Of a stretch of DNA of 64,000 nucleotides, positions 1 to 7,342 are shown one piece after another. Source of the stretch: an uncultured Lachnospiraceae bacterium (lineage in GTDB: Bacteria; Bacillota; Clostridia; Lachnospirales; Lachnospiraceae); NCBI GenBank assembly GCA_902777355.1, contig CACYTU010000004.1:1-64000 (forward strand), in the 5' to 3' direction. Each line of letters starts with the position of its first letter. Within the stretch, counting starts at the first letter, position 1. The notes beneath the pieces are model-generated. The model saw nothing but the letters and a program-made list of their open reading frames with translations, made no database searches and was not told the origin of the DNA. A program made the translations under genes and the position numbers.

Positions 1-8
1 TGAGCAGT

Positions 9-70
9 ATCTGGCGGCAGTATAAAACTGCCACCAGATCGAAATCTGATGGCAGATATTTTTGTTTTTT
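9..70 (+). terminator. Terminator-like hairpin at left edge
   Basis: The arms ATCTGG (9-14) and CCAGAT (34-39) close a longer stem around a TATAAA-type loop. A second partial arm and a T-rich tract (59-70) follow. This would end a rightward transcript that starts outside the window. The hairpin is seen directly; its function is inferred. Confidence 0.5.
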
Positions 71-105
71 AATTGTCTACTTGACGGGGAGCAGTTCAGG
101 ATTCA

Positions 106-130
106 GGAGACACAGAACCGTCCCCTTCCT
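106..130. repeat. Direct repeat copy 1 with the GAACCGTCCCC motif
   Basis: This 24-base segment, which starts GGAGACACAG and contains GAACCGTCCCC, recurs exactly at 1589-1612. The two copies bracket the AT-rich orphan gene. The core is also related to the inverted repeat at 43397-43467, where it appears as GGGACGGTTC. A short microrepeat of TGTCTCGTCCC units follows at about 190-236. Confidence 0.8.
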
Positions 131-594
131 ACTATGTCAAGCCCCAGAGCCTTGATCTATAAGGCTTTCAGGCACCTGACACACTATCTGTCTCGTCCCT
201 GTCTCGTCCCTGTCTCGTCCTGTCTCGTCTCAATTTCCAGGGAGGAATAGTTTGTGCAAAGAAAATTATTCGACTATAATATTAAAAAGACATACTGAAT
301 ACCAATAAAGATATCGGCTGTGATGACATCCAAAACAAGATGTTGATAAAAAAACAAGTCAAGCCATCTATGTTGGCCTTTTACAAGGGGCAGAAAAATG
401 GAGTAGGATAAAACTTTATGGGAAAGTGGTCAGGTGTATCCACGTGTTCCATATGAAATCGCCGAATATTTTTTTGAAGATGAGCGGCTTTGCAGCGATG
501 AGTCGGAAGAAATCATAGTGGTGTTGTTCGCATGAATAACATGATTATTTTGGGCGTATTTGACACGGATATAAGCTTTTACAAGGTATAAAAT
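131..594. other. AT-rich intergenic stretch, possible gene remnant
   Basis: I see no intact gene here. It holds the TGTCTCGTCC microrepeat (190-236). At about 436-534 there is a short open plus-strand stretch that ends in a stop and would encode an acidic tail rich in Glu and Asp. It could be the end of a degraded gene, but nothing identifies it. The base composition matches the following AT-rich gene rather than the rest of the window. Confidence 0.4.
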
Positions 595-1578
595 ATGGGA
601 ATATTAAGTGATTTAATATCTGCATTGAGTGGTAATTCACAAACAATTACATCAGTCCAGCAATATAGGCTTTCGGAGACAATGAGAACTCAGTTGTGGG
701 GACAAATGCAGGAGTCTAAGGATAATGATAATAAAAAAACAATTGGAGATAAAGCTGATGGAAAGGTATTTAAGGGTAGAAATGATGATATAGAAACATT
801 AAATTACGTAGTCGTTGCTCAAGAAATTGACAGCATAATGAAACAAAAAGGAATATCTGAAACAGAAAAAAAACAATTAGAAGATTGTTTAAGATGTATT
901 GAATTGCTAAAAAAGAAGAGTCTTTCGCCAGAAAAAAAAGCTGCACTAGAAAAATCTTTGCAGAAAAGGTTAAAAGATTTTTCAATTACTTTTGACATTC
1001 ATGATAAAGCTATTCAAGATGTGAGCGAGACTCATCATAATGCTAGTGAGATAGCTCGATTGATTCTTAAAGATTTTAAAAGTCCATACTATAGTGCAAC
1101 AGGATTATTACCTAATAAATCAAGGGACTACTATTTAGGGAATTCTGGAGCAGAAGATCCAATATACGATAAATTTAATGAATTATATGGAAAAAAGGGA
1201 ATTTTGGGCTTTGTTGACGAAAATCCAGAAGCATCAAGAAATCTTTCACAAAAGGAATTGAAATTAGCTGCTAAAAGATATACAAAGCCAGCATTGTTGT
1301 TTAATGCACTCGGTTTTGCTGGCGCTGGTGTTGTGGGGATTCTTTCTCCTTTTTTATCACAATTTGTTAATCTTTCACCTTTAATTTTTTGTTCTATTGC
1401 TATCCCTACTATTACAACTTCTTTAGCTCTGTTAGAGAATAAAAGACTTCAACATAATGCCAAAATTGCAGAGGCTAGATTTAGAATTGCGAAGGATTTA
1501 GGACTAGTCAAAGGAGATTTTTCTGGCTTTGATTATATGTGGGATGTAAAAAATGGCATGCCCGAGGAAAAGGAGTAG
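595..1578 (+). CDS. AT-rich orphan protein with C-terminal membrane hairpin
   Basis: I do not recognise this 327-residue protein. The first ~230 residues are hydrophilic, Lys/Glu-rich and mostly helical. Two adjacent hydrophobic segments (about 236-258 and 262-281) form a probable membrane hairpin, followed by a charged 47-residue tail. There is no signal peptide, so it may be anchored with its long N-terminal part in the cytoplasm. The start is supported by AAGGT ten bases upstream of ATG. Base composition is far more AT-rich than neighbouring genes, and 24-bp direct repeats lie on both sides, which suggests recent acquisition. No partner gene indicates a role. Confidence 0.75.
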   Translation: MGILSDLISALSGNSQTITSVQQYRLSETMRTQLWGQMQESKDNDNKKTIGDKADGKVFKGRNDDIETLNYVVVAQEIDSIMKQKGISETEKKQLEDCLRCIELLKKKSLSPEKKAALEKSLQKRLKDFSITFDIHDKAIQDVSETHHNASEIARLILKDFKSPYYSATGLLPNKSRDYYLGNSGAEDPIYDKFNELYGKKGILGFVDENPEASRNLSQKELKLAAKRYTKPALLFNALGFAGAGVVGILSPFLSQFVNLSPLIFCSIAIPTITTSLALLENKRLQHNAKIAEARFRIAKDLGLVKGDFSGFDYMWDVKNGMPEEKE

Positions 1579-1588
1579 GTAATAATGG

Positions 1589-1613
1589 GGAGACACAGAA
1601 CCGTCCCCTTCCC
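1589..1613. repeat. Direct repeat copy 2 with the GAACCGTCCCC motif
   Basis: This is the second copy of the 24-base repeat at 106-129, in the same orientation and just past the stop of the AT-rich gene. The pair marks the likely boundaries of an inserted segment of about 1.5 kb. No transposase is visible. Confidence 0.8.
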
Positions 1614-1706
1614 TGCTGCTGGCCCTGAGCGAACAGACATTGACGCAAATCAGAATAACGAGTATCGTAAAACAAAATAAAATGAAGAGGAGCAGAGTAA
1701 ATATAT

Positions 1707-2201
1707 ATGGACATTCGAAAAGCGGAAATAGAGGATCTTGATGAGCTGGCCAACGCTGCGGCCACCTGTTTTCCTGCGGCTGAAGCGGCATCAAAAGAAA
1801 GAATCGCGGGAAGGCTGGCCGTTTATCCTGATTATTTCTGGGTGGGAAGGGATGAGTCTCATGAACTGATCTCTTTTGCCGTCGGGCCGGTCACAAAAGA
1901 GAGGGACCTGACAGACAATATGTATGCGGATCCATCTGTACATGATCCGGACGGGGACTGGCAAATGGTCTTTTGTCTGTGCACAATGCCGCAGCATCGC
2001 CGCAAGGGGTTGGGAGGACTGGTTCTGCAGCGCCTGATCAGCGAGGCTGAGGAGAAGGGCAGAAAAGGAGTGGTGCTGGCCTGCAAAGAAGAGAAGATTC
2101 CTTTTTACGAGAAATACGGATTTGTGAATGAAGGAGTTTCAAAATCAAAACATGGCGGAGCGCGCTGGTACCAGATGCGTCTTACCTTTGACAAAGATTA
2201 A
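1707..2201 (+). CDS. GNAT-family N-acetyltransferase
   Basis: This is a 164-residue acetyl-CoA-dependent N-acetyltransferase. The N-terminus (beta1-alpha1, 'IRKAEIEDLDEL') is typical of GNATs. The acetyl-CoA pyrophosphate loop is visible as RRKGLG at residues 98-103, after a hydrophobic beta4 strand. The C-terminal YEKYGF segment near residue 140 is the usual GNAT beta6/alpha4 motif. The pattern resembles arylalkylamine-type acetyltransferases, but the acceptor cannot be read from sequence. GAGGAG lies upstream with a rather long spacer. It is followed by a repeat-filled gap and a Nudix gene on the same strand. Confidence 0.85.
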   Translation: MDIRKAEIEDLDELANAAATCFPAAEAASKERIAGRLAVYPDYFWVGRDESHELISFAVGPVTKERDLTDNMYADPSVHDPDGDWQMVFCLCTMPQHRRKGLGGLVLQRLISEAEEKGRKGVVLACKEEKIPFYEKYGFVNEGVSKSKHGGARWYQMRLTFDKD

Positions 2202-2235
2202 TATCCGAATCATCTGATGAATATCAAATAGATTT

Positions 2236-2346
2236 CACAGAAGAATATTGAATGGATTTCACGGAAGGAATGTTGAACGGATTCACAGAGGAATATTGAA
2301 CAGATTTCAAGAAAGGAATGTTGAACGGATTCACGGAGGAATGTTG
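2236..2346 (+). repeat. Degenerate tandem repeat ahead of the Nudix start
   Basis: Three to four degenerate copies of a roughly 33-bp unit occur here, each carrying a GGAATGTTGAA-like core. The last copy supplies the GGAGG ribosome binding site nine bases before the Nudix ATG. The array therefore looks like successive duplications of a translation-start region. Confidence 0.7.
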
Positions 2347-2347
2347 A

Positions 2348-2962
2348 ATGGAAGATCAGATTCTGGAATGGGCAAAGGAACTGCAGAGTATTGCGCAGGC
2401 GGGACTCTATTATGGAAAGGATGTTTATGACCAGGAACGTTATCAGCGGGTCCGGGAGATTGCTGCGCAGATGCTGTCCATGCGGGCGGATCTCCCCATG
2501 GACAAAGTGGTCGAGGTTTTCTGCTCGGACATCTGTTATCAGACACCCAAGGTTGATACGCGCGCGGCGATCTTCCGGGATGGAAAGATCCTGCTGGTCC
2601 GGGAAAATGACGGATTCTGGTCCATACCGGGCGGATGGTGCGAATACAACCTTGCCCCCGCGGACAATGCTGTCAAAGAAGCACGGGAAGAAGCGGGTGT
2701 CGACATCTCAGTGAAAAAGCTGATCGCTGTACACGACAAGGACAAACACAATCCCAGACCATATCTCTTCGGAGTGATCAAAATCTTTTATCTGTGCGAA
2801 TTAATCGGTGGGGAATTCGTCCCCAATATCGAGACCTCCGAGAGCGGTTTTTTTGGCCTTGACGAGCTTCCTCCCCTGTCGGAGGAAAAATGCAATGAAG
2901 AACAGGTCAGGATGTGCTTCGAGGCCTGCTCTTCGGAAAACTGGGTTGTTCAGTTTGACTGA
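2348..2962 (+). CDS. Nudix hydrolase, YjhB / ADP-ribose pyrophosphatase-like
   Basis: This 204-residue protein hydrolyses a nucleoside diphosphate linked to another moiety, using a divalent metal. Residues 1-55 form the helical N-terminal region seen in YjhB-type Nudix proteins. The Nudix box runs from Gly95 to Val117 and keeps the metal-binding KEAREEAGV core. The upstream Glu of the classical G-x5-E pattern is Leu here, as is common in this subfamily with its GGW motif. The start has GGAGG nine bases upstream. A strong rho-independent terminator follows, so the gene ends its transcription unit. Substrate is uncertain; ADP-ribose or NADH-type compounds are plausible. Confidence 0.88.
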   Translation: MEDQILEWAKELQSIAQAGLYYGKDVYDQERYQRVREIAAQMLSMRADLPMDKVVEVFCSDICYQTPKVDTRAAIFRDGKILLVRENDGFWSIPGGWCEYNLAPADNAVKEAREEAGVDISVKKLIAVHDKDKHNPRPYLFGVIKIFYLCELIGGEFVPNIETSESGFFGLDELPPLSEEKCNEEQVRMCFEACSSENWVVQFD

Positions 2963-3014
2963 CATTTGCTTTTGTTCAGCCAGGCAACACCCCTATATTC
3001 GCTTTTTTGAGGAT

Positions 3015-3050
3015 GCGGGATGGCAGTGATCGCTGCCATCCCGCCTTTTT
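3015..3050 (+). terminator. Rho-independent terminator after the Nudix gene
   Basis: A perfect 12-bp stem (GCGGGATGGCAG at 3015-3026 pairing with 3033-3044), a six-base loop and a TTTTT tract at 3046-3050. The T-run is only on the plus strand, so it serves the Nudix gene rather than the converging HAD gene. Confidence 0.9.
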
Positions 3051-3060
3051 GTCGTCATGC

Positions 3061-3876
3061 TCATCCCAGGATTTTCCGGATCGCCTTTCCCACACCGTTG
3101 TGGTCGTTGTCATCTGTCACGAGAGTGCAAAGATCCCGAAGGCCGGGATCGGCATTTCCCATGGCGACAGAAAGGCCGACAGCCTCCAGCACCGCGCGGT
3201 CATTGTCGCCGTCTCCTATTCCGACAGTCTCCTCCATGGAGATTCCCAGAGCTTCCGCCAGCTTTTGCAGGCCCAGCGCCTTGGATACTCCCTCGTATGT
3301 CATCTCAAGCGTATACTCTTCAGGACAGGCAAAGGTAAGGGGCAGGTTTTTAACTTTGCCGTATGCCTCTTCCCAGTCCTCCCTGGAGCGAAAATAATAG
3401 TTGATCTTTGAGATCGACTCATGCCTGTCCAGTTCATCCGTCATGCTGGGAACTGTAATCGCCACGCTGCGGTAAAGTTCCTTATAGACGCCCATATGGT
3501 ATTCCTCCATGTGGTCAAGAACATCCCCGCGGATAATCGACACACCGTCTGTCAGGAACTGAAGCATACCGGCCTGTTCACCGATCAGGGATACAATCTT
3601 CCTTGCCAGATCTATCGGAATACTCTTGCGGAAGACAAATTTTTTCTCATGAAAATCATAGACCTCAGAGCCGCTGGTCGAGACCGCAAATCGGATATCG
3701 GGCAACAGGTCCGCATAGGGACGAAGCTCCACAAGTGTCCTTCCTGAGCAGTATACGACGTGCAGGCCCTGCCCGGCGGCATAGGCGATGTCCCTGACTG
3801 TATCCGGGTGGACCTTCTTGTCAGATGTGAGAAGTGTTCCGTCCATATCCAGAGCTAAAAGCTTATATTTTTGCAT
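3061..3876 (-). CDS. Cof-type HAD-superfamily phosphatase
   Basis: This 271-residue protein is a haloacid-dehalogenase phosphatase of the Cof/IIB branch, acting on small phosphorylated metabolites in the cytoplasm. Motif I is DMDGT, with nucleophile Asp10 and Asp12. Motif II is the SGR in the YCSGRT segment near residue 45. The Mg-binding motif IV is GDGDND at 221-226, followed by the typical AMGNA segment. Length fits the family. AGAGG lies nine bases before ATG. The gene converges with the Nudix gene and is preceded by a repeat array, so no operon partner is evident. The physiological substrate cannot be inferred. Confidence 0.9.
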   Translation of the reverse strand: MQKYKLLALDMDGTLLTSDKKVHPDTVRDIAYAAGQGLHVVYCSGRTLVELRPYADLLPDIRFAVSTSGSEVYDFHEKKFVFRKSIPIDLARKIVSLIGEQAGMLQFLTDGVSIIRGDVLDHMEEYHMGVYKELYRSVAITVPSMTDELDRHESISKINYYFRSREDWEEAYGKVKNLPLTFACPEEYTLEMTYEGVSKALGLQKLAEALGISMEETVGIGDGDNDRAVLEAVGLSVAMGNADPGLRDLCTLVTDDNDHNGVGKAIRKILG

Positions 3877-3904
3877 TTTTTATACCTCTTCTCGAATGAT
3901 AAGG

Positions 3905-4082
3905 CGCCACGCGCGGAAAAAAGCTGTGTGAAAACACACTGTGTGGAAGCAGGCTGTCTGAAAACAGGTTGTGTGAAAAAAGACTGTGTGGAAGCAGGCT
4001 GTGCGGAAACAGGATTTCCGGAAGCAGGCTGTGTGAAAACAGGATTTCCGGAAGCAGGCTGTGTGAAAACAGGCAGTAAGTT
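3905..4082. repeat. Intergenic degenerate tandem repeats
   Basis: Many copies of related units built on GAAGCAGGCTGTGTG and AAAACAGG, some separated by GATTTCCG. This fills most of the 278-bp gap between the HAD gene and the NamZ-like gene. The array contains no spacer/repeat regularity of the CRISPR kind and no clear coding potential. Confidence 0.8.
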
Positions 4083-4154
4083 CTTTGCAAAACCGCGCAA
4101 GTGGAACATCCAGCGCCGGGCACAAGCCCAGGCATAGGCCGGACAGGGGGCAGT

Positions 4155-5846
4155 TCACTCATCGTAAAGCAGGTAGGGACGTCTCTGTTCCTTAAAAGCC
4201 TCAACCTCTGTCTGCCAGGACTGCTCAATCTCCCGGGGACCGTCTCCCTCCTCGATCATCCTGCGGACCCTGTCTGTTCCGAAAAGGATGTCGATCCAGT
4301 AATGGCCGCTTCCGTCAGGCTGTCCAAAGAAAGAGATACCGGGATTCTGTTCCTGAAGGGCATGATACGCATCGATTACGTATTCCAGATTTATTTTTTC
4401 ATCCCAGATCTGTCTGAGCGGAACGCCTCTCAGGTCCTTTCCATAACATTCCTGTCCCTCAAAATCGGGTGAGGATGCGCCTTCCATACTCACCGGTGTA
4501 AAGGAAAAGTCGAATTCGTCATTGTCTGTAATATAGGGGCTCCCATAGATTTCAAAAGGAAATACTGTGCCGCGGCCGATCGAAAAAGCAGTGTTTTCAA
4601 AATAGCAGGTAGATGCATAGAAGTAGACAGCCCTCATATCCTTGAGGTTGGGTGACGGGTTGATGACAAGGCTGGATTTCGTCTGGTGAGTATAGTTCTC
4701 ACAGGGTACCACTGTCAGAAGGCAGGCGTCTTTTCCGCCGCTGAGCCATCCCTCCCCGTTGAACATCTGTGCCAGTTCCCCCAGCGTCATGCCATGAACA
4801 ACAGGGATGGGCAGTATTCCGACCCCGGAGACGAATTCGTCCTGCAGAATCGGTCCATCAACATAAAAGCCGTTGGGATTGGGGCGGTCCAGGATGATCA
4901 CTTCTTTGCCCGCCGCCGCGCATGCGTCCATCAGGTAATACATAGTGATGTAATATGTGTAATAGCGAAGGCCAACATCCTGAATATCAATCACCAGTGT
5001 GTCAAAGCGATCCATGTCTCCGGTAGAGGGATATGCGGATCCGCTTCCGAAGAGCGAGACGGCAGGCACGCCGGTCTTCTCATCCACAGAATCCAGAACC
5101 TGAGCCCCGGCATCGTCCTTTCCCCTCAGCCCGTGCTCGGGCACAAATATGACAGTCAAATCCACTCCCTGCCGCACAAGAGCATCCACGATATGCTCCC
5201 CGTATTCCACAGAGCTTCCGTCCAGAGTCTGTCCGAAGGGAATCAGATCCTCTCCCACTGTCAGGGAGTCGGTGCCGGTATCTTCTTTATCTTCCAGAGA
5301 GTCTGTAGCGGTCTCAATCCGGTTTCCTACGATTCCTGTCTGATTTGTAAAAAGCGCTACTCTCTTTCCGTCCAGCAGAGGCAGATAGATATCCGCCCGC
5401 TCATCGCCGAGGATAATGTCAGAATCTTCTTCATTCCCGTCTCCGTTTTTCACAGACTTCTCCGCTTCCGCCTTCTCCTTGGCGGGTTTGGCCGTCTCCG
5501 ATCCTGCTGTCCCTGCTTTTTCTGCTCCGGATTTTTCTGACTTTGTTTTCTCTGACCCGTTTTTTTCTAATCCGGAACTTTCTGACCCGGTTTTTTCTAA
5601 TCCGGAACTTTCTGACCCGGTTTTTTCTAATCCGGAACTTTCTGACCCGGTTTTTTCTAATCCGGAACTTTCTGACCCGGTTTTTTCTGATCCGGAACTT
5701 TCTGACCCGGATTCTGCTGACCCGTTTTTTTCTGTCTGTGTGCCTGCTCCCCCGCAGGCAGTCAGCATTGCCACAGACATGATCAGAATAATCATCATAA
5801 AAAGGATTTTCATTCTGTTCCAAAAACGACCATTTCCTGCTGTCAT
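4155..5846 (-). CDS. DUF1343 / NamZ-like exo-muramidase lipoprotein
   Basis: This 563-residue exported protein belongs to the DUF1343 family, whose characterised member NamZ is an exo-beta-N-acetylmuramidase acting on peptidoglycan fragments. The N-terminus has a short basic start, a hydrophobic core and a lipobox (LTAC), so the protein should be anchored at the outer face of the membrane. Residues ~37-135 are low complexity, including several copies of a 10-residue SGLEKTGSES repeat encoded by a 30-bp unit. The enzymatic domain covers ~150-563, with FVPEHGLRG, DIQDVGLRYYTY and DRPNPNG motifs typical of the family. The ATG is preceded by GAGG at eight bases. A cell-wall recycling role is inferred from the family. 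Confidence 0.88.
   Translation of the reverse strand: MTAGNGRFWNRMKILFMMIILIMSVAMLTACGGAGTQTEKNGSAESGSESSGSEKTGSESSGLEKTGSESSGLEKTGSESSGLEKTGSESSGLEKNGSEKTKSEKSGAEKAGTAGSETAKPAKEKAEAEKSVKNGDGNEEDSDIILGDERADIYLPLLDGKRVALFTNQTGIVGNRIETATDSLEDKEDTGTDSLTVGEDLIPFGQTLDGSSVEYGEHIVDALVRQGVDLTVIFVPEHGLRGKDDAGAQVLDSVDEKTGVPAVSLFGSGSAYPSTGDMDRFDTLVIDIQDVGLRYYTYYITMYYLMDACAAAGKEVIILDRPNPNGFYVDGPILQDEFVSGVGILPIPVVHGMTLGELAQMFNGEGWLSGGKDACLLTVVPCENYTHQTKSSLVINPSPNLKDMRAVYFYASTCYFENTAFSIGRGTVFPFEIYGSPYITDNDEFDFSFTPVSMEGASSPDFEGQECYGKDLRGVPLRQIWDEKINLEYVIDAYHALQEQNPGISFFGQPDGSGHYWIDILFGTDRVRRMIEEGDGPREIEQSWQTEVEAFKEQRRPYLLYDE
5571..5720 (-). repeat. In-frame 30-bp tandem repeat in the NamZ-like gene
   Basis: At least four nearly exact 30-bp copies and degenerate flanking ones encode a Ser/Glu/Lys-rich 10-residue repeat between the lipid anchor and the catalytic domain. 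The unit is a multiple of three, so copy-number change would alter stalk length without breaking the frame. Confidence 0.9.
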
Positions 5847-5971
5847 GTCTGAGACCTCGTTTCCAAAGAATGTGCGAATCTGCCGCTGTTATTTATCTCA
5901 TGATGTACCCGCGATAAACTTGGCCGGCCAGTGTCTTGAGCGCCGTTTCTGTGAAAGCTCCCTCTGAATAC

Positions 5972-6026
5972 ACCATACCATGCCGCCTTTTCCATAACAT
6001 ACCATGCCGCCTTTTTCATAATCAAC
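5972..6026. repeat. Short intergenic duplication
   Basis: Two copies of a unit of about 23 bp (ACCATGCCGCCTTTT-like) lie between the end of the cobamide operon and the NamZ-like gene. I see nothing else in the gap apart from the operon terminator. Confidence 0.6.
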
Positions 6027-6033
6027 CTGTCGT

Positions 6034-6063
6034 TAAAAAAAAAGGAGACTGGCGATTGTCTCC
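6034..6063 (-). terminator. Terminator at the end of the cobamide operon
   Basis: On the minus strand GGAGAC (from 6063) pairs with GTCTCC (to 6044) and is followed by a run of nine or more T residues. It lies about 80 bp past the last gene (cobU-like) of the leftward cobamide run. Confidence 0.8.
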
Positions 6064-6140
6064 CTTTCTTACTGCACAGCCTCATCTGAATCCAAATGTT
6101 TTTTCTGCAATCTGCGGTGAAAAAACCGGAGTTGAATTCA

Positions 6141-6485
6141 TTACGGCAGGCGGTCTCCCTTTAAAAACCGGGGCAGGCCGCAGCATACCCGAATAACTGT
6201 ATCAGCTCTTGATGCAAGAAGGCAGGCCAGGCGCCCTGCTTTTTCCCTGTTTCGTCTCTCGACAGGGTCAATGGGGACAACGCCGCCGCCGACCTCAGTC
6301 GCGATCACGACCTTTTTTTCCGCCAGATGATCTGCAAGATCCCGGAGGTTTTCCTCAGGTGTATCCGCCGCAAGTTCCTGCACATCCCTGACCGCAAGGG
6401 TTTTGAATGTCTCATCATCCCAGCCCAGTGCCTGCATGATATATTCCTGTTTACCAGCAAAGAGCGGTCCGGTCACAAAAATCAT
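6141..6485 (-). CDS. Short CobU-like protein
   Basis: This 114-residue protein resembles a shortened CobU (adenosylcobinamide kinase / guanylyltransferase). The N-terminus has a degenerate phosphate-binding loop (GPLFAGKQ) lacking the Ser/Thr after Lys. The second half keeps the CobU pattern EVGGGVVPIDP, an R...R..AGRL stretch, LASRAD and a CGLP..LKG ending. The bona fide CobU just upstream has a divergent segment at that place, so the two proteins may complement each other or form a complex. It is the last gene before the operon terminator. The kinase function is doubtful given the loop; the family assignment is reasonable. Confidence 0.65.
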   Translation of the reverse strand: MIFVTGPLFAGKQEYIMQALGWDDETFKTLAVRDVQELAADTPEENLRDLADHLAEKKVVIATEVGGGVVPIDPVERRNREKAGRLACLLASRADTVIRVCCGLPRFLKGDRLP

Positions 6486-6529
6486 AAAAGAATCTCTCCC
6501 ATCTTCAGTGTACTATTTCCGCATTCTCA

Positions 6530-6556
6530 AAAAGAGCCGGGAGTTTCCGACTCTTT
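6530..6556 (-). terminator. Hairpin between cobU and the cobU-like gene
   Basis: AAAGAG-CGG pairs with CCG-CTCTTT and is followed on the minus strand by TTTTT. It may attenuate read-through into the short cobU-like gene. Confidence 0.5.
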
Positions 6557-6562
6557 TCTTTT

Positions 6563-7093
6563 TTATCCTTTCAGTACATCCGGCAGGCCGCAGACCAGTT
6601 CCACCACATAATCCGCCCTTTTAGCCAGGATTCTGTTGAGTCGGGCGAGAGCCCGCAGGTATATGAGCGTCTCCCCCTCATAATTTTTTCCGCCCGAAAA
6701 AATCTCATTTGTGACAATGGTCATATGGGCACAGTCTGAAAAAACCTTTTCAATCTCCTCCGCGATTCGGTCCGGAAGGTCTGCCGCCTCATCCACTGCG
6801 GCTGCATCATTTCCGAACAGTTCATTAGCCATCAGATTCCCCAGGTCCTCAAGCAGGACATTGCTGTCCGCGGGCAGACGCAGCGACCCGATATTCCGGT
6901 AACACTCGATTGTCTCAAAGCCGCGGTCTCTGCGCAATGCGTGGTGACGGGCTATGCGTGCCCGGGCCTCCTCTCCAAAGGGCTCCATGGTCGCGATATA
7001 GATGCGCAGTCCTCCCCCTTCCAGGGACAGGACATGCCGCTCCGCATAATCGCTCTTCCCGCTGGCGCTCCCGCCGATCACTAAAGTAAACAC
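6563..7093 (-). CDS. cobU: CobU: adenosylcobinamide kinase / guanylyltransferase
   Basis: This 176-residue enzyme phosphorylates adenosylcobinamide and converts it to the GDP-activated form in nucleotide-loop assembly. The P-loop GGSASGKSDYAE sits at residues 7-18. The HHALR segment near residue 50 corresponds to the CobU region that carries the guanylylated His. VTNE is near residue 130, and the protein ends with the family pattern CGLPDVLKG. Length is normal for CobU. It is followed by the short CobU-like paralogue and preceded by a repeat-filled gap and a DUF819 gene, within the cobamide run. CobS, the next enzyme of the branch, is not in the window. Confidence 0.9.
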   Translation of the reverse strand: MFTLVIGGSASGKSDYAERHVLSLEGGGLRIYIATMEPFGEEARARIARHHALRRDRGFETIECYRNIGSLRLPADSNVLLEDLGNLMANELFGNDAAAVDEAADLPDRIAEEIEKVFSDCAHMTIVTNEIFSGGKNYEGETLIYLRALARLNRILAKRADYVVELVCGLPDVLKG

Positions 7094-7179
7094 GCTGTTC
7101 TCCCTTCCGCCTGGACGGCGGCTGAATCTGTGTTAAAGCAGCGTCCGCGTTTAAGCTGAACCTGCGCATAAACTGATTC

Positions 7180-7335
7180 TGCATTTTAAGCCGAATCCGC
7201 TTTTAAACTATGTCCTGGTTTTAAGCCGAATCCGCTTTTAAACTATGTCCTGGTTTTAAACCGAATCCGCTTTTAAACTATGTCCGGATTATGAACCGAA
7301 TCCACATTTAAACTGTATCCGGGTTTTTAACCGAA
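7180..7335. repeat. Intergenic tandem repeat, ~43-bp unit
   Basis: Four degenerate copies of a unit containing CCGAATCCGC and TTTAAACTATGTCC fill the gap between cobU and the DUF819 gene. No ORF or promoter stands out. Confidence 0.75.
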
Positions 7336-7342
7336 TCTGTAT

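Noticed and set aside
3905..4082. Short open frames across the repeat array
   Set aside because: All frames through this region are open because the unit contains few stops. The peptides are Cys/Thr-rich repeats with no ribosome sites; I treat it as non-coding.
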